A DNA stretch of 39,375 bases from an uncultured Oscillospiraceae bacterium (GCA_934645175.1 CAKUDE010000020.1:1-39375), one strand, 5' to 3'; positions 26,790 to 34,696 are shown, counted from the first letter of the stretch. The notes: generated from the letters alone by a model not told the origin. Numbers and translations are program-made.

Positions 26790-27803
26790 CTATCCATTTT
26801 CCTGTCCGGAAACACAGATATAGCGCCACGCATCCCGGCACATATCCGCAATCGTGCGCTCTGCCGTCCAGCCAAGGACACGTTTCGTCTTTTCCGCGTC
26901 CGCCCAGCAGTCCGCCAGATCGCCCGCGCGCCGCGCGCCGATCACATAGGGAATCTCCCGGCCCGTCACGGTACGGAAGGCTTCCACCAGCTCCAGCACG
27001 CTTGTCGGGCGGCCGGTGCCGAGATTGAACGCCTCCGCGCCCGCGTGCTCCCTGCCGTATTCCAGCGCGCGCAAATGACCCTTCGCCAGATCGACGACGT
27101 GCAGATAATCCCGGCGGCAGGTACCGTCCGGCGTGGGGTAGTCCGAGCCGTAGACCGTCAGACGGGGAAGCTGCCCTGCCGCCACGCGGGCGACATAGGG
27201 CATGAGATTGTTCGGGATGCCCGCCGGGTCATCGCCGAGAAGGCCGGAGGCGTGCGCTCCGATGGGGTTGAAATAGCGCAGCAGCACCGCCGAGAGCTCC
27301 GGGTCGGCGGCCGCCGCATCGCGGAGAATCTGCTCGGACATGACCTTTGTCCAGCCGTATGGGTTCGACGGGCAGCCGACCGGCATCGCCTCGGTATAGG
27401 GCACGGGGTTTTGCGAGCCGTAGACCGTCGCGGACGAGGAAAAGACCATGCATTTGCAGCCGAAGCGCTGCATCGTCTCCAGCAGCGTCAGCGTCGCGTC
27501 CAGATTGTTCCTGTAGTAGGCCAGCGGCAGGTGAACGCTCTCGCCGACGGCCTTTTTGCCCGCAAAATGAATCACCGCCTCGATGGTGTGTTCCTCAAAA
27601 ATGCGCCGCACAAACGCGCGGTCGCAGACGTCGCCATGGTAAAAAACAGGCTTTGTTCCGGTGATCCGTGCGATGCGCTCGATCACGTCGGGCTTCGAAT
27701 TGGAAAGATCGTCCGCAATCACGACGTCATAGCCCGCCTGCTGAAGCTCGACGCAGGTATGGCTGCCGATATATCCCGCGCCGCCGCTGACTAAAATGCT
27801 CAT
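26790..27803 (-). CDS. galE: UDP-glucose 4-epimerase
   Basis: 337 residues, extended SDR fold. The NAD-binding motif GGAGYIGS is at 7-14, the catalytic Ser at 124 in SSSATVYG, and the YxxxK pair is Y149/K153. The C-terminal part has FNLGTGRPTSVLELVEAF and GWTAERTIADMC. It interconverts UDP-glucose and UDP-galactose for the Leloir pathway or cell-envelope sugars. It stands alone, with an AAGGAG site upstream and no gal genes nearby, so an envelope role is as likely as galactose use. Confidence 0.95.
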   Translation of the reverse strand: MSILVSGGAGYIGSHTCVELQQAGYDVVIADDLSNSKPDVIERIARITGTKPVFYHGDVCDRAFVRRIFEEHTIEAVIHFAGKKAVGESVHLPLAYYRNNLDATLTLLETMQRFGCKCMVFSSSATVYGSQNPVPYTEAMPVGCPSNPYGWTKVMSEQILRDAAAADPELSAVLLRYFNPIGAHASGLLGDDPAGIPNNLMPYVARVAAGQLPRLTVYGSDYPTPDGTCRRDYLHVVDLAKGHLRALEYGREHAGAEAFNLGTGRPTSVLELVEAFRTVTGREIPYVIGARRAGDLADCWADAEKTKRVLGWTAERTIADMCRDAWRYICVSGQENG

Positions 27804-27945
27804 GGGGTCGCTCCTTATACATTATAATATATACATTCAGGCGCCGTTGGGCCGGCGCTTTGTACCGCTACCTACAGTATAACGAAAAAAAAGAAAGAAT
27901 GCAATGCTTTTTTCGTCGGCGGGGCTGGAAATTCGGCCGCAGGCG

Positions 27946-27954
27946 TGGTATTCT
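27946..27954 (+). promoter_or_regulatory. Possible extended -10 promoter of the rRNA methyltransferase gene
   Basis: TGG-TATTCT lies about 30 bp before the chosen start codon. No good -35 is visible, so it would rely on the extended -10. The rest of the divergent gap 27804-27945 contains a GC-rich inverted repeat near 27842-27857 and AT-rich stretches but no clear consensus promoter for galE. Confidence 0.35.
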
Positions 27955-27984
27955 ATGAAAAAGACCGGATTTTTTGGAGGTTCC

Positions 27985-29295
27985 ATGCTGCCTCGGGAGT
28001 TTCTTGTACGGATGCGCCGTCTGCTCGGCGCGGAATTTGATGAATTTATCGCCGCCTACGAGCGTCCGCGCAGCGCCGCGCTGCGTTTCGCGCCCGAGCG
28101 GCACTGCCCCGCGCTGCCGGAGTACTGCGGCAAGATCGTCCCGTGGGAGGAAAACGGACGATATCTCCTGCCCGATGTGCGTCCCGGACTGCATCCGCTG
28201 CACGACGCAGGGGCATTCTATCTTCAGGAGCCGAGCGCCATGGCGCCCGCGCGCCTGCTCGACGCACAGCCCGGCGAGCACGTTTTGGATCTGTGCGCCG
28301 CGCCGGGCGGAAAATCCACGCAGCTCGCCGCCGCGATGCGCGGGCAGGGGCTGCTCGTCTGCAACGAGATTCACCCGAAGCGTGCGCGGATCCTGTCATC
28401 AAACCTGGAACGGTTGGGCGTGACAAATGCTCTGGTCACAAACGAACCTCCCGCCGTGTTGGCTGCGCGCTGGCCCGGCTGCTTTGACCGCGTGCTGGTC
28501 GATGCGCCCTGTTCCGGCGAGGGAATGTTCCGCAAGGAGGAAGCCGCCATAACGGACTGGAGCGAGCAAACCGTCGCCATATGCGCAGCGCGTCAGGCCG
28601 AAATCCTCGACGCCGCCGCCGGACTGCTTGCCCCCGGCGGTCGGCTGGTCTATTCCACCTGCACCTTTTCGCCCGAAGAAAACGAGGGCGCGGTGCTCGC
28701 CTTCCTGCGCCGCCACCCGGAATTCTCGCCGGAGGCAGTCGAAGCGCCGTATTTCAGTCCCGCGCGGCCGGAGTGGGCGGGCGGCGATGCACTGCCCGGC
28801 GCCTTTCGGCTCTGGCCGCATAAGCTGCGCGGCGAGGGGCACTTTGCCGCCGTTCTGCGAAAAAGCGACGGTATCCGCGGCAGCTTCTCCCCGAACCGGC
28901 TTTTGTCCCTGCCAAAGGAGGCCCGGGATTTTCTTCCGGAAACGGCGGACGGAGTGTTGGCCTTCGGCGAAATGCTCTGCCTTGCGCCGCCGGACTGCCC
29001 CGAGCTGCGCGGCCTGCGCGTGCTGCGCGCGGGGCTGGAGCTGGGCGAGCTGCGCAAGGGACGTTTTGTGCCTGCGCACGCGCTGTCTCACGCACTGCCG
29101 GATTTTGCGCAGAGCGTCGAGCTTGACCCGCGCGAAACCGCCGTCTATCTCTCCGGCGCGACACTGCCCGCCGCGCTGCGCGGCTGGACGCTCGTAAAAA
29201 CGCAAGGCGTCGGCCTCGGCTGGGGCTACGGCGCCGACGGCACGCTGAAAAACCATTACCCGAAGGGTCTTCGGAGAAGCCTCCCGACATTTTGA
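27985..29295 (+). CDS. rsmF: RsmF-type 16S rRNA (cytosine-C5) methyltransferase
   Basis: 436 residues of the NOL1/NOP2/Sun family. SAM-binding motif I is LDLCAAPGGKSTQLAAAM (101-118). The two active-site cysteines are C176 in DAPCSGEGMF and C226 in VYSTCTFSPEENEG. The C-terminal third (about 290-436) matches the RsmF-type RNA-binding region. I chose the ATG at 27985 behind GGAGG, although the spacing is short; an ATG 30 bp upstream is possible. It modifies one or more 16S cytosines; which ones cannot be said from sequence. It is followed by murA. Confidence 0.88.
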   Translation: MLPREFLVRMRRLLGAEFDEFIAAYERPRSAALRFAPERHCPALPEYCGKIVPWEENGRYLLPDVRPGLHPLHDAGAFYLQEPSAMAPARLLDAQPGEHVLDLCAAPGGKSTQLAAAMRGQGLLVCNEIHPKRARILSSNLERLGVTNALVTNEPPAVLAARWPGCFDRVLVDAPCSGEGMFRKEEAAITDWSEQTVAICAARQAEILDAAAGLLAPGGRLVYSTCTFSPEENEGAVLAFLRRHPEFSPEAVEAPYFSPARPEWAGGDALPGAFRLWPHKLRGEGHFAAVLRKSDGIRGSFSPNRLLSLPKEARDFLPETADGVLAFGEMLCLAPPDCPELRGLRVLRAGLELGELRKGRFVPAHALSHALPDFAQSVELDPRETAVYLSGATLPAALRGWTLVKTQGVGLGWGYGADGTLKNHYPKGLRRSLPTF

Positions 29296-29306
29296 TATTT
29301 GCCGTC

Positions 29307-29335
29307 TTTACAAATACGAAAAATTATGTTATGAT
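29307..29335 (+). promoter_or_regulatory. Promoter of murA
   Basis: TTTACA (29307-29312) and TATGAT (29330-29335) are 17 bp apart. The start site would lie near 29342, about 60 bp before the murA start codon. Confidence 0.8.
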
Positions 29336-29405
29336 GGATGATGTATGAATTTGCCTTAGTGTTTTTCTACATATTGCATATACTCCTACCATGAGAGGGT
29401 ATGAC

Positions 29406-30695
29406 ATGAAACAGTATTTGATTCAGGGCGGCCGTCATTTGACGGGCAGTGTCAGCATCAGCGGCGCGAAAAATGCCGCAGTCGCAATTTTGCCTGCCAC
29501 GCTGCTCATCAGCGGCACCTGCCGCATCGAAAACGTCCCGGATATTTCCGACGTGCGCCTGCTGCTCGAAATTCTGGAGAGCATGGGCGCGCAGATCCGC
29601 CGCCTCAGCCCGAACACGCTGGAGATCTCCTGCGCCCATATCCGCGACACGGAGGCGTCGGACACGCTCGTGCGCCGCATCCGCGCGTCGTATTATTTTA
29701 TCGGCGCGCAGCTCGGCCGTTTCGGCCACGCCCGCGTGGCGCTACCCGGCGGCTGCAACTTCGGCCTGCGACCCATTGACCAGCACATCAAGGGCTTTGA
29801 AGCCATCGGCGCAACGGTCGAGCTGCAAAACGGCTACGTCTGCGCTACCGCACCGCAGACGGGTCTGCGCGGCGCGCGCGTCAATCTGGACGTTGTTTCC
29901 GTCGGCGCAACGATGAACATCATGATTGGCGCGGTGCGTGCGCAGGGCACCACCGTCATCGAAAACGCCGCAAAGGAGCCGCACATCGTCGATCTTGCGA
30001 ACTTCCTGAACGCGATGGGCGCGAACATCTCCGGCGCGGGCACGGACGTCATTAAAATCCGCGGCAACACGCTGCTCCACGGCGGCAGCTATTCCATTAT
30101 TCCCGACCAGATCGAAGCCGGGACGTATATGGCCGCCGTCGCGGCCGCGGGCGGCGACGTGTTGATTCAGAACATCATTCCCAAACACATGGACTGCATT
30201 TCCGCCAAGCTGCGCGAGATGGGCGTAACCGTTACGGAATACGACGACGCGCTGCGCGTGCAGCGCCCCGGCGCGCTGATCCGTGCAAACGTCAAGACCG
30301 CGCCCTATCCCGGCTTTCCGACGGATATGCAGCCGCAGATCGCGGTGTGTATGTCGCTGGCCGAGGGTGTGAGCATCATTACGGAAAGCGTCTACGACAC
30401 GCGCTTCGGCTACTGCTCGGAGCTGGGACGTATGGGCGCACAGATCAAGGTCAACGGCAAAATCGCCGTCATTACCGGAACGGACAAGCTGCACGGTACG
30501 ACCGTGCGCGCCTGCGATCTGCGCGCCGGTGCGGCGATGGTCATCGCGGCGCTGGCCGCCGACGGTGAGACGACCGTCGAAGGGATCGAATATATCGAAC
30601 GCGGCTATGAAGAGCTGGTCTCCAAGCTGCAAAAGCTCGGCGCAAAGATCCGCCGGATCGAAAAGCCGGAGACGGCCGCCGTCGCTGCCGGATAA
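29406..30695 (+). CDS. murA: UDP-N-acetylglucosamine 1-carboxyvinyltransferase
   Basis: 429 residues. It catalyses the first committed step of peptidoglycan synthesis, transfer of enolpyruvate from PEP to UDP-GlcNAc. K22-N23 (SGAKNAAVAIL) and the catalytic Cys117 in ALPGGCNFG are present, so it has the fosfomycin-sensitive type of active site. I start at 29406 (MKQYLIQGG), preceded by AGAGGG; an in-frame ATG 15 bp earlier lacks a good site. Own promoter upstream and strong terminator downstream, so it is a single-gene unit. Confidence 0.95.
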   Translation: MKQYLIQGGRHLTGSVSISGAKNAAVAILPATLLISGTCRIENVPDISDVRLLLEILESMGAQIRRLSPNTLEISCAHIRDTEASDTLVRRIRASYYFIGAQLGRFGHARVALPGGCNFGLRPIDQHIKGFEAIGATVELQNGYVCATAPQTGLRGARVNLDVVSVGATMNIMIGAVRAQGTTVIENAAKEPHIVDLANFLNAMGANISGAGTDVIKIRGNTLLHGGSYSIIPDQIEAGTYMAAVAAAGGDVLIQNIIPKHMDCISAKLREMGVTVTEYDDALRVQRPGALIRANVKTAPYPGFPTDMQPQIAVCMSLAEGVSIITESVYDTRFGYCSELGRMGAQIKVNGKIAVITGTDKLHGTTVRACDLRAGAAMVIAALAADGETTVEGIEYIERGYEELVSKLQKLGAKIRRIEKPETAAVAAG

Positions 30696-30710
30696 TAAGC
30701 TCGGACACAA

Positions 30711-30748
30711 AATTCCCGCCTGCCGTTCGTGGCAGGCGGGAATTCTTT
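30711..30748. terminator. Bidirectional terminator between murA and trxA
   Basis: A perfect 14-bp stem (30711-30724 with 30731-30744) has CTTTT on the plus side and TTTTG on the minus side. It serves the converging murA and trxA genes. Confidence 0.92.
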
Positions 30749-30759
30749 TCATGGACGAA

Positions 30760-31068
30760 TTATTTCAGCAGGTCTTCAAAATCCTCGATCGGGCGATAGC
30801 CGACAAGCGTCTGCTCGAGCTTGCCCTCGCGGAAGAGCAGCACCGTCGGGATGCTCGTAATGCCGAACTGCCGCGCAAGCTCCGGCTGCTCGTCCACATT
30901 GCACTTGCCGACCTTGACCCTGCCGTCGTACTCCTGCGCAAACTCCTCAAGGATCGGTGCAAGCATCCGGCAGGGGCCGCACCATGTCGCCCAGAAGTCC
31001 ACCAGCACCGGCAGGCTGCTTTGCAGCACCTCCTGCTCAAAGTTTTCCTTCGTGATCGTGTATTCCAT
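30760..31068 (-). CDS. trxA: Thioredoxin
   Basis: 102 residues with the thioredoxin fold. The redox motif WCGPC is at 29-33 (VLVDFWATWCGPCRMLAPIL), the cis-proline is in GITSIPTVLLF, and the length is normal. It reduces protein disulfides in the cytosol. I use the ATG at 31068 (MEYTITKENF), with AAAGGAG upstream; a longer reading would run through the promoter. No thioredoxin reductase gene is in the window. Confidence 0.95.
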   Translation of the reverse strand: MEYTITKENFEQEVLQSSLPVLVDFWATWCGPCRMLAPILEEFAQEYDGRVKVGKCNVDEQPELARQFGITSIPTVLLFREGKLEQTLVGYRPIEDFEDLLK

Positions 31069-31097
31069 GGAAGCAAATCTCCTTTCATTTTTTCTTA

Positions 31098-31126
31098 AGA
31101 ATATCACACGGCGCGCGGATTTGCAA
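31098..31126 (-). promoter_or_regulatory. Promoter of trxA
   Basis: On the minus strand TTGCAA (31121-31126) and TATTCT (31098-31103) are 17 bp apart, with TGA before the -10 (extended -10). It is back to back with the plus-strand promoter at 31139. Confidence 0.6.
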
Positions 31127-31138
31127 GCGGCAAGCCTC

Positions 31139-31167
31139 TTGACAAGCGAAATTTGCAGCGATATAAT
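31139..31167 (+). promoter_or_regulatory. Perfect consensus sigma-A promoter
   Basis: TTGACA (31139-31144), a 17-bp spacer and TATAAT (31162-31167): both hexamers match the consensus exactly. The transcript would start near 31174, 20 nt before a mini-ORF with a good ribosome-binding site, and run into a strong terminator 110-150 nt later. Confidence 0.9.
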
Positions 31168-31193
31168 AAGAAAAAAGGAACGGAGGGAGAGCA

Positions 31194-31334
31194 ATGCGCA
31201 CGATGTTTACAGATAGCCGGATCGTAGCAGGAATCTGCCCCCCCCCCCCGTATTTTCGCAGTTTAAATCATCGTTTTATCCGAGCCGTCAAAGGGGCTTT
31301 GCGCCTCTTTGATGGCCTTTTTTGCGCTTTTTAG
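31194..31334 (+). CDS. Candidate 46-codon mini-ORF with a run of 12 C (possible leader peptide or phase-variable ORF)
   Basis: The ATG at 31194 follows GGAGGGAGAG at normal spacing and lies just behind a perfect promoter. The first 15 codons read MRTMFTDSRIVAGIC, then a run of 12 C (31238-31249) codes for prolines, and the frame stays open to 31334, through the terminator hairpin. One C fewer would end it at 31266 (TAA); one more would end it at 31312. No homologue is known to me. It could be a leader peptide for attenuation, a slippage-controlled product, or untranslated. Confidence 0.4.
   Translation: MRTMFTDSRIVAGICPPPPYFRSLNHRFIRAVKGALRLFDGLFCAF
31284..31323 (+). terminator. Intrinsic terminator between the mini-ORF and the membrane protein gene
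   Basis: A 14-bp stem with two G-U pairs (31284-31297 with 31303-31316) is followed by six T (31318-31323). It lies between the perfect promoter at 31139 and the gene at 31374, so full-length transcription of that gene needs read-through. Confidence 0.85.
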
Positions 31335-31373
31335 GGAAAATCGCGCCAAAATCAAACAGGAAGGAGCATCACA

Positions 31374-31847
31374 ATGGACTCTGCCAAGCTGGTCGCGCTG
31401 TTTGCGCTGTATCTTGTGGCGGGACTGTTCACGCTGCGCTTTTTGAAAAAGCGCGGGCTGCGCGTGGCCTACGTCGTATATCTGATTGCCTTTGTGGCGC
31501 TCTTTACCTACATTCCTTACATGACAGGAAGCCGTCTGATGTACCGCTTCCTCTGCTGGTTTATGCACGAGCGCGCCGTAACGATTCTGGAGCATAAGCT
31601 CATTTATCCGGTCGCGGCGTCGCTTCCGTACTTCAGCGTGTCATTTGTCGTTGCCATTCTTCTCTCCCTTTTCCTTTGCGCTTCTCTCGCGGTTTTGGCG
31701 GTCTCGCTGCTGCGCATTGTGTGCAGACGCCTCAAGCGCCTGTTTGATGAGCCCGCCGGGAAGCGCCGTACAAGCTCTCTCCGCACCGCCGGTTCGCTCG
31801 CCCCCGAGCGCCCGGCACGATACCGGTTTTGCCGTTTGAATTGTTGA
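31374..31847 (+). CDS. Small membrane protein, unknown function
   Basis: 157 residues. Hydrophobic segments at about 4-20, 31-48, 77-84 and 88-115, followed by a very basic tail (RIVCRRLKRLF) and a low-complexity end. AAGGAG is well spaced before the ATG. I recognise no family. It follows the terminator at 31284, so it may be expressed only by read-through from the consensus promoter. The last 30 residues look poorly conserved and might be altered by neighbouring repeat DNA. Confidence 0.6.
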   Translation: MDSAKLVALFALYLVAGLFTLRFLKKRGLRVAYVVYLIAFVALFTYIPYMTGSRLMYRFLCWFMHERAVTILEHKLIYPVAASLPYFSVSFVVAILLSLFLCASLAVLAVSLLRIVCRRLKRLFDEPAGKRRTSSLRTAGSLAPERPARYRFCRLNC

Positions 31848-31893
31848 TATTTCCCTTGAAAAGTTCATATGGAGCAGTAGGAACGCAAAAATG

Positions 31894-31960
31894 ACGCCCC
31901 AAGGCCTTCCCCTTGAGGGAAAGGTGCCGAGCGCAGCGAGGCGGATGAGGTGTCCGCCGC
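31894..31960. repeat. Fragment of GC-rich palindromic intergenic repeat (AAGGC-TTCCCC family)
   Basis: The stretch with AAGGCCTTCCCCTTGAGGG, then GCCGAGCGCAGCGAGGC and GATGAGGTG, has the same layout as the fuller element at 32180-32305 and the short hairpin at 34411-34438. I know such short elements as common between genes in Oscillospiraceae-like genomes, which is a recollection, not a search result. Confidence 0.6.
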
Positions 31961-32001
31961 GCAGCGGCGGTCATGTCATTGCGAGACTGGCAGGGACGAT
32001 A

Positions 32002-32037
32002 TGTCATTGCGAGACCCCGAAGGGGTCGTGGCAATCT
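32002..32037 (+). repeat. TGTCATTGCGAG hairpin unit
   Basis: A 36-bp unit with conserved ends TGTCATTGCGAG and CGTGGCAATCT around a palindromic tip (ACCCCGAAGGGGT). A truncated copy of the left end starts at 31974. The tip differs between units of this window but is always palindromic. Confidence 0.8.
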
Positions 32038-32051
32038 CCTGCACCGAAAAC

Positions 32052-32145
32052 TGTCATTGCGAGGGCGGCTTTGCCGCCCGTGGCAATCTCTTGTAAAACC
32101 TTGCATTAGATTGCCGCGTCGGGCTTCGCCCTCCTCGCAATGACA
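32052..32145 (-). repeat. Left copy of a ~90-bp composite hairpin repeat (inverted relative to 34607)
   Basis: Two opposed hairpin units joined by a conserved spacer (TAATGCA...TTACAAGAG). Its reverse complement aligns with 34607-34696 over its whole length, with two 2-bp gaps and about six substitutions by eye, and with an identical stretch of about 38 bp at one end. The two copies flank the prepilin gene in opposite orientation. Confidence 0.85.
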
Positions 32146-32179
32146 CGTTGTAGGAGTGCCGCGCGCGTTGTGACATACC

Positions 32180-32305
32180 CAAAGCCTCCCCTGTGTAAGG
32201 GGAGGTGGTCAGCCGTAGGCTGACCGGAGGGGTTGCCGAAAACGTAACGTTCTATCCCCTCAGGCGCTACGCGCCAGCTCCCCTTGCCACAAGGGGAGCC
32301 TTGAC
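32180..32305. repeat. MITE-like GC-rich element with imperfect terminal inverted repeats
   Basis: The left end reads AAAGCCTCCCCT...AAGGGGAGG and the right end AGCTCCCC...AAGGGGAGCCTT, each end forming its own hairpin; inside are further small palindromes (TCAGCC-GTA-GGCTGA and GGCGC-TAC-GCGCC). It encodes nothing. Confidence 0.7.
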
Positions 32306-32318
32306 GGTGCGCCAACAC

Positions 32319-32357
32319 TGTCATTGCGAGACTTGCGTCAGCAAGTCGTGGCAATCT
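32319..32357 (+). repeat. TGTCATTGCGAG hairpin unit
   Basis: Same conserved ends as the unit at 32002, with a different palindromic tip (ACTTGCGTCAGCAAGT). It is 85 bp upstream of the prepilin start codon, in the place where a promoter would be expected; I see no good promoter there. Confidence 0.8.
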
Positions 32358-32442
32358 CGTGTACGGTTTCGCGCACACTTCCTACTCCTCCCCCCACCCG
32401 CGCCCAATGGCGCGAAGAATGAAATTTAAAAGGAGAAATATC

Positions 32443-34329
32443 ATGTTAAAATTAAATAAGAAGGGCTTTACGATCGTCGAGCTGGTGATCGTGATCGCCG
32501 TCGTCGCCATTCTGGCGGCGGTGCTCATCCCGACCTTTATCGGTCTGATGCAGACGGCCAAAACGTCCGCGGACATCCAGCTCGTGACCAGCCTGAACAA
32601 GGTCATGGCCATGCAGGAAGCCCTCGACGGCAAGAACGGCACCATGTACAACGCCCTGCAGGATGCGAAGGCCAACGGCTACGACCTGTCCAAGCTGACC
32701 CCGACCTCCGAGGGCAACGACATCGTATGGGACCAGTCCACCGACCGCTTCGCGCTGGTAAATCCCGCGGATGAAACAGCGGATAACATTCTGTTCTGGG
32801 ACGAGAGCCAGGATAAGCCGAGCGTTGACGACGAGAATATCCACAAGCTCTGGAAGATTTACACCGAAATGCCCGATACGCAGACCTACTCCATCTACTG
32901 GGCGGGCACAAGCGCTCCCGAGAGCTTGTCCACTCTGACCGTCGGCTTTGACGCAGGCGAGTGCAGCGGCATTGCCGAGCTGAAATATGTGCAGAACGAG
33001 CGGGCACAGACCGTCGTGTTCCGTACCAACGGCGGTAAGCTGACCGTGGACGCGAAGAATGACACCGTGAGCCACTACAACAACGCTGCCGAGGTCTACA
33101 TCACCGCAGTGGCCAAGGACTCCTACCACGAGTACGGCACCACCGAAATTCTCACCATTGAATCCGGCCACCTGAAAATGGAAGCAAACGGCCTGATCCG
33201 TTCACTGGTCGCCGCCCCTGCATCGGCTAACGCTGTCAAGGTCACTGCCGAAGCAAATCAGATTCTGATGGTTTCCGGCAAGGGTGAACATGCAGACTCC
33301 GTTGTTAAGGCTGTTAAGAATACCGGAGCTGCGAATGCAGACTATATTGAGGCTGCGGACGCAAACGCATTCAATGATGGAAAGAGATTCCAGTATGGCT
33401 TCCTCCAGAGCAGCGCACATGTTGTGCTGACAAACAATGTGGATTTAGGTAGTGCCATTACCCTTGGCATTTCAAACACAACACTATTTCTCGATCTGAA
33501 TGGTCACAAGCTGACTCTAAGTCAATTTGCAGTGAAGAGCGCTGCTCATGTAGTAATCTCCGACTCGAAGGGCACGGGCAAGATTCAGTTTACAGGCCAA
33601 TATGGTATATATATCACATTTACGGGCGCAAGCGTTGTTTTGAACGGAGGAACACTTTACGCTTCCTCAACCTACCCGGTCTATTCGTTCACAGAAGATA
33701 AAACCGGCTCGGTGGTCATGCTTGCTTCAACGGATACCTCATTTGTTATGAACGGCGGAAAAATCGTAGCCAACAACGACCACAGCGATGTTCCTGCGGG
33801 TTCGATTGCAGTTCGGATGTTTTCCACCGACACCACCTTCATTATGAACGGCGGTGAGATTGAAAAGACCGTCGGCACACTTGCGGCCATTCAGGCCAGC
33901 GGCAGCGGCGAAACAACGGGCACCAAAATTGAAATCAACGGCGGCTCCATCAAGTCCAACACCGTCGCGATCTATCACCCGCTGAACGGCTCGCTCACGG
34001 TCAACGGCGGTTCGATTGAAGGCACAACGGCTCTCTACATCAAGTCCGGCAAGATCGAGCTGAACGGCGGCACAATCAAGGGAACGGGTGACAAATCAGA
34101 CTACAAGTTTAACGGCAACGGCTGCAATCCGACCGGCGATGCCGTTGTAATCGACGCCTGCGGCTACCCCGGCGCCGATCCGGTCGTGAAAATCACCGGC
34201 GGCACATACACTGCTATGGCAGCCGGCGCGCACGGAATCGCACACTACAAGTATGACGACCACAAGGCTAACATCACGAACCCCGCCGGCATTGACGTTC
34301 ACGAGGAAGAGATTGCAAAACAGAATTAA
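32443..34329 (+). CDS. Type IV prepilin-like protein fused to a beta-helix-like repeat domain
   Basis: 628 residues. It begins MLKLNKKG then FTIVELVIVIAVVAILAAVL: a class A prepilin leader with Gly(-1), Phe(+1) and Glu(+5) and a hydrophobic helix for pilus assembly or membrane anchoring. Residues about 35-330 are a soluble region I do not recognise. From about 340 to 600, short repeats with NGG or TGG (near 400, 437, 469, 499, 521, 541 and 585) spaced 20-44 residues apart suggest a parallel beta-helix as in adhesins and glycan-binding proteins. AGGAGA precedes the ATG at 32443. No pilus assembly or prepilin peptidase gene is in the window. Confidence 0.85.
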   Translation: MLKLNKKGFTIVELVIVIAVVAILAAVLIPTFIGLMQTAKTSADIQLVTSLNKVMAMQEALDGKNGTMYNALQDAKANGYDLSKLTPTSEGNDIVWDQSTDRFALVNPADETADNILFWDESQDKPSVDDENIHKLWKIYTEMPDTQTYSIYWAGTSAPESLSTLTVGFDAGECSGIAELKYVQNERAQTVVFRTNGGKLTVDAKNDTVSHYNNAAEVYITAVAKDSYHEYGTTEILTIESGHLKMEANGLIRSLVAAPASANAVKVTAEANQILMVSGKGEHADSVVKAVKNTGAANADYIEAADANAFNDGKRFQYGFLQSSAHVVLTNNVDLGSAITLGISNTTLFLDLNGHKLTLSQFAVKSAAHVVISDSKGTGKIQFTGQYGIYITFTGASVVLNGGTLYASSTYPVYSFTEDKTGSVVMLASTDTSFVMNGGKIVANNDHSDVPAGSIAVRMFSTDTTFIMNGGEIEKTVGTLAAIQASGSGETTGTKIEINGGSIKSNTVAIYHPLNGSLTVNGGSIEGTTALYIKSGKIELNGGTIKGTGDKSDYKFNGNGCNPTGDAVVIDACGYPGADPVVKITGGTYTAMAAGAHGIAHYKYDDHKANITNPAGIDVHEEEIAKQN

Positions 34330-34362
34330 CTACCGCACAAGCGCGTTTTCGGACGCATTTCC

Positions 34363-34393
34363 CGCGGGGCGGCATTGCCGCCCCGCGCTTTTT
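34363..34393 (+). terminator. Intrinsic terminator of the prepilin gene
   Basis: A perfect 11-bp G/C stem (34363-34373 with 34377-34387) is followed by CTTTTTG. Two more perfect hairpins follow directly: 34391-34400 with 34404-34413, and 34411-34422 with 34427-34438. Confidence 0.88.
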
Positions 34394-34410
34394 GCGCCGC
34401 ATGGCGGCGC

Positions 34411-34438
34411 AAAGGCTTCCCCTCAAGGGGAAGCCTTT
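34411..34438. repeat. AAAGGCTTCCCC palindrome
   Basis: Perfect 12-bp inverted repeat with a TCAA loop; a short member of the family seen at 31894 and 32180. Confidence 0.75.
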
Positions 34439-34449
34439 GGGGTGCCCTT

Positions 34450-34538
34450 TGTCATTGCGAGGAGCGAAGCGACGTGGCAATCTAATGCAGAGTCTTACAA
34501 GAGATTGCCGCGGTCACTGGCGTGACCTCGCAATGACA
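34450..34538 (+). repeat. Composite hairpin repeat, copy 2
   Basis: Same layout as 34607-34696. The first 60 bases are identical to 34607-34666; the right hairpin tip differs (GGTCACTGGCGTGACC) but stays palindromic. A further half-copy with another tip lies at 34550-34586. Confidence 0.85.
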
Positions 34539-34606
34539 GTAAACACACAAGATTGCCGCGGCCACTGACGCGGCCTCGCAATGACACATTCGCTGCCGCA
34601 CCCCCG

Positions 34607-34696
34607 TGTCATTGCGAGGAGCGAAGCGACGTGGCAATCTAATGCAGAGTCTTACAAGAGATTGCCACGGGCGGCAAAGCCGCCCTCGCAATGACA
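34607..34696 (+). repeat. Right copy of the ~90-bp composite hairpin repeat
   Basis: Opposed hairpin units with ends TGTCATTGCGAG and CTCGCAATGACA, joined by the TAATGCA...TTACAAGAG spacer. It is nearly identical to the reverse complement of 32052-32145, so the two form long inverted repeats around the prepilin gene, about 2.5 kb apart. Confidence 0.85.
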
